51,998 bases of DNA from Actinomycetes bacterium. Its GTDB lineage: Bacteria; Actinomycetota; Actinomycetes; JAHEKZ01. The stretch is from positions 1 through 51,998 of the forward strand of contig JAJAYZ010000043.1 in assembly GCA_027118455.1 (NCBI GenBank). Reading direction: 5' to 3'. The stretch's first letter is position 1. Each line of letters opens with the position of its first letter. The position numbers and the translations under genes were made by a program. Shown here piece by piece: positions 36,661 through 46,507 of this stretch. Below the pieces are notes generated by a model that was not told where the DNA came from, searched no databases, and saw only the letters and a program-made list of their open reading frames with translations.

Positions 36661-37860
36661 TCAGGGGCGGGCTCCGAAGGAGGCGATCACTGCCGCACCG
36701 GCTGTGACAACGGTGCCAGCTGTGAAGGTCCATGCCGGGCTGATATCAGCGAGGACGCCGCCGATCGCCGCCCCACCGCCAAAGCCAAGCAACAGAAAAG
36801 TCGTTGTCCAGGCGAAGGCGTCGGTGCGTCGTCCTGGGGCAGCCCGGTCGCCGATCACGCCGTATCCGGCAGCGAGCGAGGGTGCCAGGGCCAACCCGGA
36901 CAAAAACAGGGTGAAGCCGAGCCAGGCGAGTCCGAAGTCCCAGCCCACAACGATCGTGACCGAGCCGAGCGTGACCCCGGCGAGAAGCCAGGGCCAACGC
37001 TGAGCTGGCCCGCGCCGCCAGTGGACCTTGGAAGCCGCGAGGCCGCCCACAAGCGAGCCAAGGCTCCAGAGCGCGAGCAGCCATCCACTGGCTGCTCGGT
37101 TCTCCTCCAGGATCGCCGCCGCAGGGACGCCGACCTCCACGAGCCCCAGCCCCAGGGCCATCACGCAGAGCGCGGCATACGGCCCGGCGAGTGAGACCAG
37201 GGCCGTAGTGAGTTTGATGCGCGATTCTGGGGCTGGGCGACGGCCCCAGAGAGGCCGCACCACCCACGCGAAGACCAGTCCGCCGATTGCTCCGCAGGCG
37301 GCGGCGGCGATCAAGGCAGCGCCCGGACCTGACAGCGCTACCAGGACGCCGACGAGGGCCGGTCCGGCAATGAAGACCATCTCCTGCCAGGTTGCGTCCA
37401 ACGCGTAGAGGGTGTCCAGGTCGCGCTGGTCGCCGGCCAGTTGGGGCCACAGGGTGCGGGAGATAGGGGAGGTAGGGGCGGCCAGGAGGCCGCCGCCGAA
37501 GGCGATGGCAACGAGGGTCCCTTCGGTACCCCAGGTGCCAAAGGCCATCAGGAGCAACACTGCGCCTTGACTGACCGCCGTGACTGCTTCGACCCGGTGC
37601 GCCCGGCCCCGGCCGGCAAATCCACCCCACAGCGGCTGGCTGACCGCCGATCCGATCGCCCAGGCTCCGCCGGCGAGGCCGGCAGCGGCGATCGATCCGG
37701 TGCGTTCCTGCGCCAGCAGCACCACGGCGAGGGGGGCCAAACCCTGGGGCATCCGTGCCACGATGGACAGGATCAGAACCAGCCGGCTCGTGCGGTGGCC
37801 CCCTGCTGAAGCGGCGGGCGCGGCATTCGGCTGGGCCGATGTCGCGTCCGAAGGGGTCAT
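36661..37860 (-). CDS. MFS transporter
   Basis: 399 residues with about 12 hydrophobic helices. ARMPQGLAPLAVVLLAQERTGS and GRGRAHRVEAVTAV resemble the helix 2-3 loop of the major facilitator superfamily. DAFAWTTTFLLLGFGGGAAIGG is near the end. The substrate cannot be read from the sequence; a drug or small-molecule exporter is likely. The ATG at 37860 has no Shine-Dalgarno, but TAGGCT lies exactly six bases upstream (37872-37867 on the minus strand), consistent with a leaderless message. Confidence 0.85.
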   Translation of the reverse strand: MTPSDATSAQPNAAPAASAGGHRTSRLVLILSIVARMPQGLAPLAVVLLAQERTGSIAAAGLAGGAWAIGSAVSQPLWGGFAGRGRAHRVEAVTAVSQGAVLLLMAFGTWGTEGTLVAIAFGGGLLAAPTSPISRTLWPQLAGDQRDLDTLYALDATWQEMVFIAGPALVGVLVALSGPGAALIAAAACGAIGGLVFAWVVRPLWGRRPAPESRIKLTTALVSLAGPYAALCVMALGLGLVEVGVPAAAILEENRAASGWLLALWSLGSLVGGLAASKVHWRRGPAQRWPWLLAGVTLGSVTIVVGWDFGLAWLGFTLFLSGLALAPSLAAGYGVIGDRAAPGRRTDAFAWTTTFLLLGFGGGAAIGGVLADISPAWTFTAGTVVTAGAAVIASFGARP

Positions 37861-37866
37861 CGGGCC

Positions 37867-37872
37867 AGCCTA
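37867..37872 (-). promoter_or_regulatory. -10 element for a leaderless MFS message
   Basis: TAGGCT reads on the minus strand, followed by six bases and the ATG. No clear -35 is seen at 16-19 bases. This spacing is what leaderless actinobacterial genes show. Confidence 0.4.
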
Positions 37873-37920
37873 GGAAGGATAGTGGCCTCGGGCGCGATGG
37901 CCTCCCATTGGCACCCGGTT

Positions 37921-37950
37921 TTGACCGTCCACCCTGGGCACGGGTAATCT
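37921..37950 (+). promoter_or_regulatory. rplM-rpsI promoter
   Basis: TTGACC (37921-37926) and TAATCT (37945-37950) with an 18-base spacer. It closely matches the rpsL promoter in sequence, spacing and the preceding T run. The leader of about 140 bases (37957-38096) holds no gene. Confidence 0.75.
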
Positions 37951-38096
37951 GAACGGCTGTTGCGCCTTGTATCTGTCGGGGTCGCTGGTCGGCTCCAGAT
38001 TGTTGGCGCCGGATGCTCCCCGCGGAACGGCCTGTTCGGGGCAGAGCGTGATGCAGAGCGTCTCTTGACCCGACTCGACTCACGAAGGTTGTGCCC

Positions 38097-38540
38097 GTGC
38101 GCACGTACAGCCCCAAGCCCGACGACGTCCAGCGTCAGTGGTACGTCATCGACGCCGAGGATGTCGTCCTCGGACGCCTGGCCTCGCAGGTCGCGCAGCT
38201 GCTGCGCGGCAAGCACAAGCCGGTGTTCGCACCGCACGTCGACACCGGCGACTTCGTGGTCGTCATCAACGCCGAGAAGATCGCATTGACCGGCGCCAAG
38301 CGTGAGCAAAAGCTTGCCTACCGACACTCCGGCTTTCCGGGAGGTCTGCACGCAACCGGCTACGAAGAATTGCTCGCCAAGAACCCCCGTCGCGCTGTCG
38401 AGAAGGCTGTCTGGGGCATGTTGCCCAAGAATCGCATCGCCCGTCAGCAACTCACGAAGCTCAAGGTCTACGGCGGCTCAGAGCACCCGCACCAGGCACA
38501 GCAGCCCGTTCCGTTTGAGATCACCCAGGTCGCGCAGTAG
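38097..38540 (+). CDS. rplM: 50S ribosomal protein L13
   Basis: 147 residues from the GTG at 38097, starting [25 protein letters not shown] lies nine bases upstream, and family length agrees; the GTG at 38091 would be too close to it. L13 is an early 50S assembly protein. [18 protein letters not shown] is the standard actinobacterial end. It is 36 bases from rpsI. Confidence 0.97.
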   Translation: MRTYSPKPDDVQRQWYVIDAEDVVLGRLASQVAQLLRGKHKPVFAPHVDTGDFVVVINAEKIALTGAKREQKLAYRHSGFPGGLHATGYEELLAKNPRRAVEKAVWGMLPKNRIARQQLTKLKVYGGSEHPHQAQQPVPFEITQVAQ

Positions 38541-38576
38541 CGCAGCCCGAAGACCACCGAAGGTATCGAGAGGACC

Positions 38577-39113
38577 ATGTCCGACGTGACCGTCACCACT
38601 AAGACCACCCCCGACGAGGCAACTGCCCCCGAGGTAGACGCCGCTGCTCCCGAGGTAGAGGACGTTCCCACCGGCGACTTCACCAGCGAAACGGCAGTGG
38701 TTGTCGCTCCCCGTGAGATCTCTGACGCACCCGGTGCTGCAACCGGCCGTCGCAAAGAGGCGGTCGCCCGCGTGCGCATCGCGCCAGGCACCGGTCAGGT
38801 CACCGTCAATGGCAAGACGCTCGATGGCTTCTTCCCCAACAAGGTGCACCAGCAGGTCGTCAACGACCCGTTCCGTGTGCTTCAGGTTGAGGGACGCTAC
38901 GACGTCATCGCCCGGGTCCACGGCGGCGGTGTCTCAGGCCAGGCTGGCGCGATCCGCCTCGGTATCTCGCGTGCGCTCAACGAAATCGACACCGAGGGCA
39001 ACCGTCCGGCACTGAAGAAGGCCGGCTACCTCACCCGAGACCCACGTGCCAAGGAGCGCCGTAAGGCTGGGCTCAAGAAGGCCCGTAAGGCTCCGCAGTA
39101 CAGCAAGCGCTGA
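38577..39113 (+). CDS. rpsI: 30S ribosomal protein S9
   Basis: 178 residues. The last 130 or so are S9 ([24 protein letters not shown] through RKAPQYSKR). The C-terminal KR reaches the P-site tRNA. The first 45 or so residues are an acidic Thr/Glu/Ala-rich extension usual in actinobacteria. GAGAGGA precedes the ATG. Confidence 0.97.
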   Translation: MSDVTVTTKTTPDEATAPEVDAAAPEVEDVPTGDFTSETAVVVAPREISDAPGAATGRRKEAVARVRIAPGTGQVTVNGKTLDGFFPNKVHQQVVNDPFRVLQVEGRYDVIARVHGGGVSGQAGAIRLGISRALNEIDTEGNRPALKKAGYLTRDPRAKERRKAGLKKARKAPQYSKR

Positions 39114-39129
39114 CGAGTTTACTTCGCTG

Positions 39130-39159
39130 CGCCCCGTAAGCCTCGCGGCTCGCGGGGCG
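39130..39159 (+). terminator. hairpin after rpsI
   Basis: CGCCCCG (39130-39136) pairs with CGGGGCG (39153-39159), and AGCC/GGCT pair inside (39139-39150). It begins 16 bases after the rpsI stop and 18 bases before glmM, so it could weaken transcription into glmM. Confidence 0.5.
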
Positions 39160-39177
39160 TGCGCATGAGGAGGTCCT

Positions 39178-40521
39178 GTGACCCGGCTCTTCGGAACAGA
39201 TGGAGTCCGTGGCCTTGCCAACCGTGACCTGACCGCTGAGTTCGCCGTCGACCTCAGCGTCGCGGCCGCCCACGTGGTTGGCGAAACCGGAGCGTTCGAA
39301 GGCCACCGTCCAACAGCTGTTGTTGGCCGCGACCCTCGCGCGTCCGGAGAGTTCCTCGAGGCAGCTGTCGTCGCTGGGCTGGCCAGTGCTGGCGTTGATG
39401 TGAGCCGGGTCGGAGTTCTTCCGACTCCTGGCGTCGCCTACCTGACGGCGGCCAGGGGAGCCGATCTCGGCGTCATGCTCTCGGCCTCGCACAACGCGAT
39501 GCCCGACAACGGAATCAAGTTCTTCGCCAGAGGTGGGCACAAACTTGGCGACGCTATCGAGGATGCGGTTGAGTCGCGCCTCGGCGAGCCGTGGGACCGT
39601 CCAACCGGAGCGGGTGTCGGTCGTGTCACTGACGATGGGAACGGTGCAGGCGACTACGTCTCGCACCTGCTCTCGAGCCTTGGTGGACAGCGCTTGGACG
39701 GGGTGCGCGTTGTTGTCGACTGCGCCAATGGCGCTGCGTCATTTGTTGCGTCCTCTGCGTTTGCCAAGGTGGAGGCTGACGTCATCACGATTCACGACAC
39801 GCCAAATGGGCTCAACATCAACGACGCGTGTGGATCGACCCACCTCGAGTCGCTCCAGGCAGCTGTTGTTGAGCACGGTGCAGATCTTGGCGTCGCGCTC
39901 GACGGTGACGCCGACCGCTGTCTCGCTGTCGATGCCACTGGCGACCTCGTCGACGGCGATCAGATCCTGGCAATCCTGACGTTGGCCATGCGGGCGGCCG
40001 GCCGCCTGGCGCACGACAGTGTCGTGTCAACGGTCATGTCGAACCTCGGCTTCCGCCTAGCCATGCAGCAGGAGGGTGTCGCTGTTGTCGCGACCGCCGT
40101 CGGAGATCGCTATGTGCTCGAGGCGATGCGTTCCTATGGCTACACCCTCGGGGGCGAACAGTCCGGCCACCTGATCATGTCCGAGCACGCCACGACGGGG
40201 GACGGACTGCTCACCGCGCTTCACTTGGCGGCGCAGGTCGCTGCCTCCGGTCGGACTCTCGCTGACCTCGCGGCTGTGATGCAGCGCTTTCCGCAGGTCT
40301 TGGTCAACGTTCCTGACGTTGACCGCCTGCGGGTCGATGCCCCGGCGATCGCGGCGGCCGTCGCCGAGGAGGAGCGAGCACTCGGTGATCTCGGACGCGT
40401 GCTGCTCCGCCCGAGCGGTACCGAACCGCTGGTTCGAGTCATGGTCGAGGCAGACTCAGCCGATCGCGCCAAAGAGGTTGCTGACCGGCTGGCTGCCGTG
40501 GTGCGCGCGACGATCGGCTGA
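39178..40521 (+). CDS. glmM: phosphoglucosamine mutase
   Basis: 447 residues. It converts glucosamine-6-phosphate to glucosamine-1-phosphate for UDP-GlcNAc, hence peptidoglycan. FGTDGVRG opens the protein. The active serine is in [12 protein letters not shown] (Ser near 104), the metal loop is DGDADRC, and [14 protein letters not shown] binds phosphate. GTG start after GAGGAGG. It follows rpsI as in many actinobacteria and precedes glmS, which makes its substrate. Confidence 0.96.
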   Translation: MTRLFGTDGVRGLANRDLTAEFAVDLSVAAAHVVGETGAFEGHRPTAVVGRDPRASGEFLEAAVVAGLASAGVDVSRVGVLPTPGVAYLTAARGADLGVMLSASHNAMPDNGIKFFARGGHKLGDAIEDAVESRLGEPWDRPTGAGVGRVTDDGNGAGDYVSHLLSSLGGQRLDGVRVVVDCANGAASFVASSAFAKVEADVITIHDTPNGLNINDACGSTHLESLQAAVVEHGADLGVALDGDADRCLAVDATGDLVDGDQILAILTLAMRAAGRLAHDSVVSTVMSNLGFRLAMQQEGVAVVATAVGDRYVLEAMRSYGYTLGGEQSGHLIMSEHATTGDGLLTALHLAAQVAASGRTLADLAAVMQRFPQVLVNVPDVDRLRVDAPAIAAAVAEEERALGDLGRVLLRPSGTEPLVRVMVEADSADRAKEVADRLAAVVRATIG

Positions 40522-40548
40522 GCGCGTTGCCCCGGCCCTTGGGAAAGC

Positions 40549-40576
40549 GTCACTGACCAGTGGCAGAACGTAAGGT
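40549..40576 (+). promoter_or_regulatory. glmS promoter, probably leaderless
   Basis: TAAGGT (40571-40576) sits seven bases before the ATG at 40584. GTCACT (40549-40554) is a weak -35 at 16 bases. Transcription would begin at or next to the A of the ATG. No Shine-Dalgarno is visible. Confidence 0.5.
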
Positions 40577-40583
40577 GTAGCTC

Positions 40584-42422
40584 ATGTGCGGAATCATCGG
40601 GTACGTCGGACAGCAGAAGGCCGTCGACGTCGTCATCGAGGGACTCCGCAGGTTGGAGTACCGCGGCTACGACAGCGCTGGTGTTGCGGTGGTGGCGGGT
40701 AACGAGGTCCAGGTACGCCGCCGCGCCGGTAAGCTCGCCAACCTCGAGAAGCTGCTGGCCGAGCAGCCCCTTCCGCTGAGCACGTTCGGTATGGGGCATA
40801 CCCGGTGGGCTACTCACGGCGCACCAACGGACCGCAATGCCCACCCGCACATGGATGAGGCAGCGCAGGTCGCCGTGGTTCACAACGGCATCATCGAGAA
40901 CTTCGCCAGCCTTCGGGCTCAGCTTGAGGACGGTGGGGTGATGCTGGCATCCGACACCGACACCGAGGTGGTCTCACACCTCTTGGCGCAGGCGTTCGAT
41001 GGCGATCTGGCCGAGGCGATGCGTGCGGTCTGTCGCCGCCTCGAAGGGGCATTCACGCTGGTGGCGATTCATGCTGCGCAGCCCGACGTCGTTGTCGGCG
41101 CTCGCCGCAACTCACCCCTTGTCGTTGGTCGAGGTGAAGGCGAAAACTTCCTCGGAAGCGATGTTTCGGCGTTCATCTCGCACACTCGGCATGCGGTGGA
41201 ACTCGGGCAAGACCAAGTGGTGGAGATTCGCCCTCACCAGATCGTGGTGACCACCTTCGACGGGAAGCCGGCCGACGTGAAGGAGTACGAGGTCGACTGG
41301 GATGCTTCAGCCGCTGAGAAGGGCGGCTACGACTACTTCATGCTCAAGGAGATCCATGAGCAGCCGAAAGCGGTCGCCGACACGTTGCTGGGACGGATCG
41401 ATGACGACGGCCACTTGCAGCTGGACGAGATGCGGTTGTCCGACGAAGACCTGCGAGAGATCGACAAGGTGGTGATCATCGGTTGCGGAACTGCCTACCA
41501 CTCCGGTCTCATCGCCAAGTACTCGATCGAGCACTGGACGCGAATCCCCGTCGAGGTCGAGGTGGCCTCGGAGTTTCGCTACCGCGACCCCATCCTCGGT
41601 CGGCACACGCTCGTCATCGCCATCTCACAATCCGGTGAGACCATGGACACCCTGATGGCGATTCGGCACGCGCGCGAACAGGAATCGCGGGTATTGGCGA
41701 TCTGCAACGTCAACGGTTCGACGATTCCGCGTGAGTCGGACGCCGTCGTCTACACCTATGCCGGACCAGAGATCGCGGTCGCATCGACGAAAGCCTTCCT
41801 CACCCAGATCGTGGCGGTAAACTTAGTGGCCCTTTACCTGGCCCAGGTGCGCGGAACCAAATGGGGCGACGAGATCATCCGGCACATCGACGAGCTGGCC
41901 GCAATGCCGGAGGCAGTCGATCGCGTCCTCGATACCGTCGAGCCGATGCGGGCCTTGGCGCGTGAGCTGGTGGACGCCAAGGCTGTGTTGTTCCTCGGAC
42001 GGCACGTCGGCTACCCGGTGGCCCTCGAAGGCGCGCTCAAGCTCAAAGAGCTTGCGTACATGCACGCCGAGGGATTTGCAGCCGGCGAGCTGAAACACGG
42101 CCCGATCGCACTGATTGAGCAAGACCTCCCCGTCGTCGTGATCGTTCCACCGCGCAGCCGCAAGGTGCTGCACGACAAGATCGTCAGCAACATCCAGGAG
42201 ATCCGGGCCAGGGGAGCACGCACCATTGTGATCGCCGAGGAGGGTGACGACACGGTGGCCCCCTATGCCGACACCCTCGTTCCGGTGCCGGCCGTTCCGA
42301 CCTTGTTGCAGCCCATTGTTGCCACTGTTCCGCTCCAGGTGTTTGCCTGCGAGCTGGCCAGTGCCAAGGGATACGACGTCGACCAGCCACGCAACCTGGC
42401 AAAATCGGTCACTGTGGAGTAG
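40584..42422 (+). CDS. glmS: glutamine-fructose-6-phosphate aminotransferase
   Basis: 612 residues. It makes glucosamine-6-phosphate from fructose-6-phosphate and glutamine. Cys2 after the start Met (MCGIIGYVG) is the glutaminase nucleophile. GHTRWATHG and HNGIIEN belong to the amidotransferase half. Two SIS domains follow from about 290 (GCGTAYHSG, SQSGETMDT), ending in the usual DQPRNLAKSVTVE. No glmS ribozyme is possible in the 62 bases upstream. Confidence 0.97.
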   Translation: MCGIIGYVGQQKAVDVVIEGLRRLEYRGYDSAGVAVVAGNEVQVRRRAGKLANLEKLLAEQPLPLSTFGMGHTRWATHGAPTDRNAHPHMDEAAQVAVVHNGIIENFASLRAQLEDGGVMLASDTDTEVVSHLLAQAFDGDLAEAMRAVCRRLEGAFTLVAIHAAQPDVVVGARRNSPLVVGRGEGENFLGSDVSAFISHTRHAVELGQDQVVEIRPHQIVVTTFDGKPADVKEYEVDWDASAAEKGGYDYFMLKEIHEQPKAVADTLLGRIDDDGHLQLDEMRLSDEDLREIDKVVIIGCGTAYHSGLIAKYSIEHWTRIPVEVEVASEFRYRDPILGRHTLVIAISQSGETMDTLMAIRHAREQESRVLAICNVNGSTIPRESDAVVYTYAGPEIAVASTKAFLTQIVAVNLVALYLAQVRGTKWGDEIIRHIDELAAMPEAVDRVLDTVEPMRALARELVDAKAVLFLGRHVGYPVALEGALKLKELAYMHAEGFAAGELKHGPIALIEQDLPVVVIVPPRSRKVLHDKIVSNIQEIRARGARTIVIAEEGDDTVAPYADTLVPVPAVPTLLQPIVATVPLQVFACELASAKGYDVDQPRNLAKSVTVE

Positions 42423-42450
42423 CAGTCTCGAGAAGTGACAGACTGACGCT

Positions 42451-42801
42451 GTGATCGTTGGCATCGGGATCGACGTCGTTGACGTTGGGCGGTTCGGGCA
42501 GACGCTTGAGCGGACGCCTGCCCTGCGTGATCGACTCTTCACCTCAGCTGAGGCCGCTTTGCCACTTGCCTCTCTTGCCGCTCGATTCGCCGCCAAGGAG
42601 GCGCTCGCGAAGGCGCTAGGGGCTCCGGCTGGTTTGCAGTGGCACGACTGTGAGGTGGTCAAGGACCCCGACGGTCGGCCCGTGTTCGAGCTGCGCGGAA
42701 CGGTGCACGCGCGCGCAATAGCCCTGCGAGCCCACACCATCCATCTGTCGCTCAGTCACGATGCTGGCATCGCTTCGGCGATGGTCGTGGCTGAGGCCTA
42801 G
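42451..42801 (+). CDS. acpS: holo-[acyl-carrier-protein] synthase
   Basis: 116 residues. It transfers 4'-phosphopantetheine from CoA to acyl carrier protein. Asp8 (GIGIDVVDV) and Glu50 ([12 protein letters not shown]) bind magnesium. [16 protein letters not shown] is the typical end. GTG start with CAGACT six bases upstream and no Shine-Dalgarno, so it may also be read from a leaderless message. Confidence 0.94.
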   Translation: MIVGIGIDVVDVGRFGQTLERTPALRDRLFTSAEAALPLASLAARFAAKEALAKALGAPAGLQWHDCEVVKDPDGRPVFELRGTVHARAIALRAHTIHLSLSHDAGIASAMVVAEA

Positions 42802-42813
42802 CGGGGGGTCGTC

Positions 42814-44265
42814 ATGCACGGTGTGCATACCGTCGAGGAGGTGCGAGCCGCCGAAGAGTCGGTGCTCGAGCGGACCGCGGATGGCGCGTTGATGCTGCGT
42901 GCGGCCACCGGGCTGGCGCGTACGTGCGCTCAGATACTCACTGTCCATCGCGGCGGGGTGTACGGCTCCTACGTCGTGGTCCTGGCCGGCACAGGGAACA
43001 ACGGGGGAGATGCACTCCTCGCCGGCGCTGCGCTGGCCAAGCGGGGCGCCAAGGTCGTCGGCGTCCCAGCGGGCTCACGGATGCATGAAACCGCTGTACG
43101 GGCCTTGCTTCGGGCCGGGGGCCAGGTCATTGACATTGCCGAAGTTGGTGGTGCCATCGAACGCGCAGACCTCGTTGTCGACGGGATTCTGGGAATCGGA
43201 GGCAAGGGTGGCCTGCGCGACCCGGCAGCCGGTCTTGCTGAGCTCTCGACGGCCAGCGAGGCGATCGTGGTTGCTGTCGACCTGCCGTCCGGCGTCGATG
43301 CCGCCACCGGTGCCGCGGGCGACAGTGCGATTTGGGCAGACGTCACGGTGACCTTTGGCCTCATGAAGCCGGGACTGCTCCTGTCGCCAGGCTCGATGCA
43401 CGTCGGGCTCTTGGAACTCGTCGACATCGGGCTGGCCGACGACGTCGTGGTGCCGTCGATCACGTGCCTGTACGCCTCTGATGTCGCAGCTCTCATGCCC
43501 CAGCCCGGACCGCTCGATCACAAGTACACGCAGGGGGTTACCGGAGTTGCCGCCGGCTCAGGTCGTTACCCCGGCGCCGCAGTGCTCACGGTTTCCGGCG
43601 CACTGCACACCAAGGCCGGACTCGTTCGCTACGTCGGAAGTGCTGCCGAGTCTGTGGTCAATGCCTGGCCGTCGGCGATCGTGTCCACCGGTTCGATCGC
43701 TGACGCCGGACGCGTCCAAGCATGGGCAGTTGGTCCCGGGCTTGGCGTTGATGCCGACGCTCAGCAGCGGCTCGCAGAGGTCCTGGCCGCCGAGGTACCT
43801 GTCGTCGTCGACGCAGATGGTCTGACGTTGTTGGCAGATTCCCCAGAGTTGCTGCGGTCCCGATCCTCCCCGACGGTGCTGACGCCCCATGCACGCGAGT
43901 TCGCCCGTCTTGGCCCTGATCTCGACGCCGCGAAGGACCCACTCGCGGCAGTGCGAACGCTCGCGGCACGGTTGCGTTGCACGGTGCTACTCAAGGGAGC
44001 AACCACGGTAGTGGCCGATGCTGATGGACAAGTACGCCTCAATCTCACCGGCACCCCGTGGCTTGCGGCAGGTGGCACGGGTGACGTCCTCACAGGAGTC
44101 ATCGCGTCGCTGCTCGCGGGAGGTGTTCCTCCGTTCGACGCTGCCTCGGGCGGAGCGTTCCTGCACGGGTTGGCCGGCCGACTGGCAGCCGATGGTGCTC
44201 CGACGACATCGGCGGTGGTGGCCGAAGCGATCCCCGACGCGATCAGGGCCGTCACGCGTCCTTGA
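42814..44265 (+). CDS. nnr: bifunctional NAD(P)H-hydrate epimerase/dehydratase
   Basis: 483 residues. It repairs hydrated NADH and NADPH. The N-terminal epimerase (to about 210) has TGNNGGDALL at 60-69 and VDLPSGVDAATG. The C-terminal ADP/ATP-dependent dehydratase has VVDADGLTLL, LLKGATTVV and AAGGTGDVLTG. ATG at 42814 after GGGGGG. Fusion of both activities is usual in bacteria. The alr gene starts 35 bases on. Confidence 0.95.
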   Translation: MHGVHTVEEVRAAEESVLERTADGALMLRAATGLARTCAQILTVHRGGVYGSYVVVLAGTGNNGGDALLAGAALAKRGAKVVGVPAGSRMHETAVRALLRAGGQVIDIAEVGGAIERADLVVDGILGIGGKGGLRDPAAGLAELSTASEAIVVAVDLPSGVDAATGAAGDSAIWADVTVTFGLMKPGLLLSPGSMHVGLLELVDIGLADDVVVPSITCLYASDVAALMPQPGPLDHKYTQGVTGVAAGSGRYPGAAVLTVSGALHTKAGLVRYVGSAAESVVNAWPSAIVSTGSIADAGRVQAWAVGPGLGVDADAQQRLAEVLAAEVPVVVDADGLTLLADSPELLRSRSSPTVLTPHAREFARLGPDLDAAKDPLAAVRTLAARLRCTVLLKGATTVVADADGQVRLNLTGTPWLAAGGTGDVLTGVIASLLAGGVPPFDAASGGAFLHGLAGRLAADGAPTTSAVVAEAIPDAIRAVTRP

Positions 44266-44300
44266 CCACCCGCGAAGTGCCTGGGTGGGAGGATGGTGCG

Positions 44301-45437
44301 GTGTCCGGCCACCTCCGCGAGCTGATCGTCGATCTTGATGCGATCGCCGCCAATACCCAGGTCCTGGCGACTCGTTCGGGGTCGGCGGGGGTGATGGCCG
44401 TGGTCAAGGCTGATGCTTACGGTCACGGGCTGGTGCCGTCGGCGCAGGCGGCCATGGCTGGCGGCGCGCAGTGGCTCGGCGTGGCCCTGCTGGATGAAGC
44501 ACTGGAGTTGCGCGCTGGAGGAGTCGAAGACCCGGTGCTGGCGTGGCTCGTCGGACCGGGGGAACCCTGGGTGGAGGCGCTGACGAGGGGCATCGACCTG
44601 TCGGTGTCTGATGTGTGGGTGCTTGACGAGATCGCCACTGCCGCCCGCGAGGTGGGGCGAGTGGCCCGGGTTCACCTCAAGGTCGACTCGGGTCTTGGGC
44701 GGTCCGGAGCCCCAGTCGGTGACTGGCCGACCCTGGTCGACGCCGCTCGGAAGGCTGAGCTCGATGGCATTGTCGTCGTAGTGGGTGTGTGGTCGCACCT
44801 GGCCTACGCCGATGCACCCGGGCACCCGACGATCGACCGCCAACTCGAGGTGTTTCGTGAGGCGTTGGACGTTGCAGAGCGGGCTGGTGTCCAACCAGAG
44901 GTCCGCCATCTGGCCAACTCTGCTGCGACGCTGACCCGACCCGATACGCACTTTGACCTCACTCGTCCTGGACTGGCGGTCTATGGGCTCTCGCCGCTCA
45001 GAGACGCGCCACCTGCCGCGCTGGGGTTACTGCCAGCAATGTCGCTTCAAGCGCGGATGGCCTTGGTGAAGCGGGTGCCGGCCGGGCACGGGGTGTCCTA
45101 CATGCATCGATACGTCACGAACCGAGAAACCACCCTCGGGCTGGTCCCGCTCGGATATGCCGATGGGGTTCCGCGCGATGCCACCAATGTCGGTCCTGTG
45201 CAGGTGGGTGGGAGGCGGCGCACGATTGCCGGCGTGGTCTGCATGGACCAGTTTGTGGTCGACCTCGGTGACGACCCGGTGTCCGTCGGCGACCTCGTCT
45301 GGCTCTTCGGCCCTGGTGATTCCGGCGAGCCGACAGCGCAGGACTGGGCGGATGCGACGGGAACCATTTCGTACGAGATCGTCACCCGCATGGGGCCACG
45401 CATCCGGCGCCGCTACGTCGGGGGTCCAGCGTCGTGA
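44301..45437 (+). CDS. alr: alanine racemase
   Basis: 378 residues from the GTG at 44301, preceded by GGGAGGA at ideal spacing. A TTG at 44262 overlapping the nnr stop is less likely. It supplies D-alanine for peptidoglycan. The PLP lysine is Lys36 in VVKADAYGHG. KVDSGLGRSG and VSYMHRYVT (with the catalytic-tyrosine region) are present; the Met in place of the more usual Gly in SYGHRY-type motifs is a small variation. Its TGA overlaps the next GTG. Confidence 0.95.
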   Translation: MSGHLRELIVDLDAIAANTQVLATRSGSAGVMAVVKADAYGHGLVPSAQAAMAGGAQWLGVALLDEALELRAGGVEDPVLAWLVGPGEPWVEALTRGIDLSVSDVWVLDEIATAAREVGRVARVHLKVDSGLGRSGAPVGDWPTLVDAARKAELDGIVVVVGVWSHLAYADAPGHPTIDRQLEVFREALDVAERAGVQPEVRHLANSAATLTRPDTHFDLTRPGLAVYGLSPLRDAPPAALGLLPAMSLQARMALVKRVPAGHGVSYMHRYVTNRETTLGLVPLGYADGVPRDATNVGPVQVGGRRRTIAGVVCMDQFVVDLGDDPVSVGDLVWLFGPGDSGEPTAQDWADATGTISYEIVTRMGPRIRRRYVGGPAS

Positions 45438-46507
45438 ACCCAGCTCGTCGCGCGGGGTTGGCCGGCGCAGCACTTGTCGCGGCAGCAGTGGGCGCCGCTG
45501 CGGGTATGGCTGCCGAGCGGGTGGTCGTCGGTCGACCGCTTCGTCGCGGTGAGACACCTGGTGGTCGGCTGGGCCTGGGCCAGCTGAGGGGAACGCCACA
45601 GGTCGTGCAGCTCGACGATGGGGTTGAGCTGCACGCAGAGGTTGACGAACCGCACCCAGCTGCTCAGTGGCGTGCGCTGACGGTGGTTTTCGTTCACGGC
45701 TACGCGCTCAACCAGGACTGCTTCCACTACCAACGGCTGGCGCTCCGCGGCACCGTGCGGTTGGTCTTCTACGACCAGCGTTCTCATGGCCGATCCGGAC
45801 GTGGGGCACCGGCGTTCTCGACGATGGATCAGCTCGCGGCTGATCTTGAGGCCGTGCTGTCGGCGGTTGTTCCCACTGGGCCCGTGGTACTTGTGGGCCA
45901 CTCGATGGGTGGCATGACAATCCTCGAGCTCGCGCGGCGGGCCCCTCAACTCTTTGGCGAGCGAGTAGTCGGCGTTGCGCTGATCTCGACCTCGGCCGGC
46001 GAGATGTCCGACGTGACACTGGGGCTGCCTGCTTTTGCGGCGAGGACTCTGCGAACGCTTGCGCCGTCAGTGATCCAGATTGGGAGGCGCACGACGCAGC
46101 TGTTGGAGCGTAGCCGCCACTTCAGCAGTGACCTCGCAGTCTTGGTGACAAGGGTCTACGCCTTCGCCGACGACGTCCCGGTGGAGCTGGTGGACTTTAG
46201 TCTGGAGATGATCAACGCCACCCCGCTCGACGTACTCGCTGACTTTCTCCCGGCGCTGGGAGACCACGATGTGTTCGACGCTCTCGATGTCCTGAACGGC
46301 ACCGAGACGCTCGTGCTCGTTGGTGCCCAAGATCTACTGACACCGGCTGAGCACAGCCGGATGCTCGTAAAGGGGATCCCAGGTGCAGAGCTCGAGGTGC
46401 TCGACCCGGGCGGCCACCTTGTCATGCTCGAGCGATCTGATGATGTCAATGGACACCTGATCGACCTGCTGGAGCGGGTGGCTCGAGGACTGGCGCTGGA
46501 GGAATGA
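45434..46507 (+). CDS. alpha/beta hydrolase
   Basis: 357 residues. A hydrophobic Ala/Gly-rich N-terminus (AGLAGAALVAAAVGAAAG) may be an anchor or signal. VVFVHGYALNQDCF carries the oxyanion-hole region. Ser157 (GHSMGG), Asp300 (GAQDLLTP) and His328 (PGGHLVMLE) form the expected triad. The substrate is unknown; the gene between alr and tsaE is common in actinobacteria. It overlaps alr (GTGA) and tsaE (ATGA). Confidence 0.9.
   Translation: MNPARRAGLAGAALVAAAVGAAAGMAAERVVVGRPLRRGETPGGRLGLGQLRGTPQVVQLDDGVELHAEVDEPHPAAQWRALTVVFVHGYALNQDCFHYQRLALRGTVRLVFYDQRSHGRSGRGAPAFSTMDQLAADLEAVLSAVVPTGPVVLVGHSMGGMTILELARRAPQLFGERVVGVALISTSAGEMSDVTLGLPAFAARTLRTLAPSVIQIGRRTTQLLERSRHFSSDLAVLVTRVYAFADDVPVELVDFSLEMINATPLDVLADFLPALGDHDVFDALDVLNGTETLVLVGAQDLLTPAEHSRMLVKGIPGAELEVLDPGGHLVMLERSDDVNGHLIDLLERVARGLALEE

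Noticed and set aside
36746..38116. long alternative minus-strand frame opposite and within the MFS gene
   Set aside because: Composition is Arg/Gly/Pro-rich without hydrophobic helices, whereas the overlapping frame gives a clear 12-helix transporter.
40522..40583. glmS ribozyme
   Set aside because: The gap before glmS is only 62 bases and lacks the ribozyme core; the ribozyme is known from Firmicutes and relatives.
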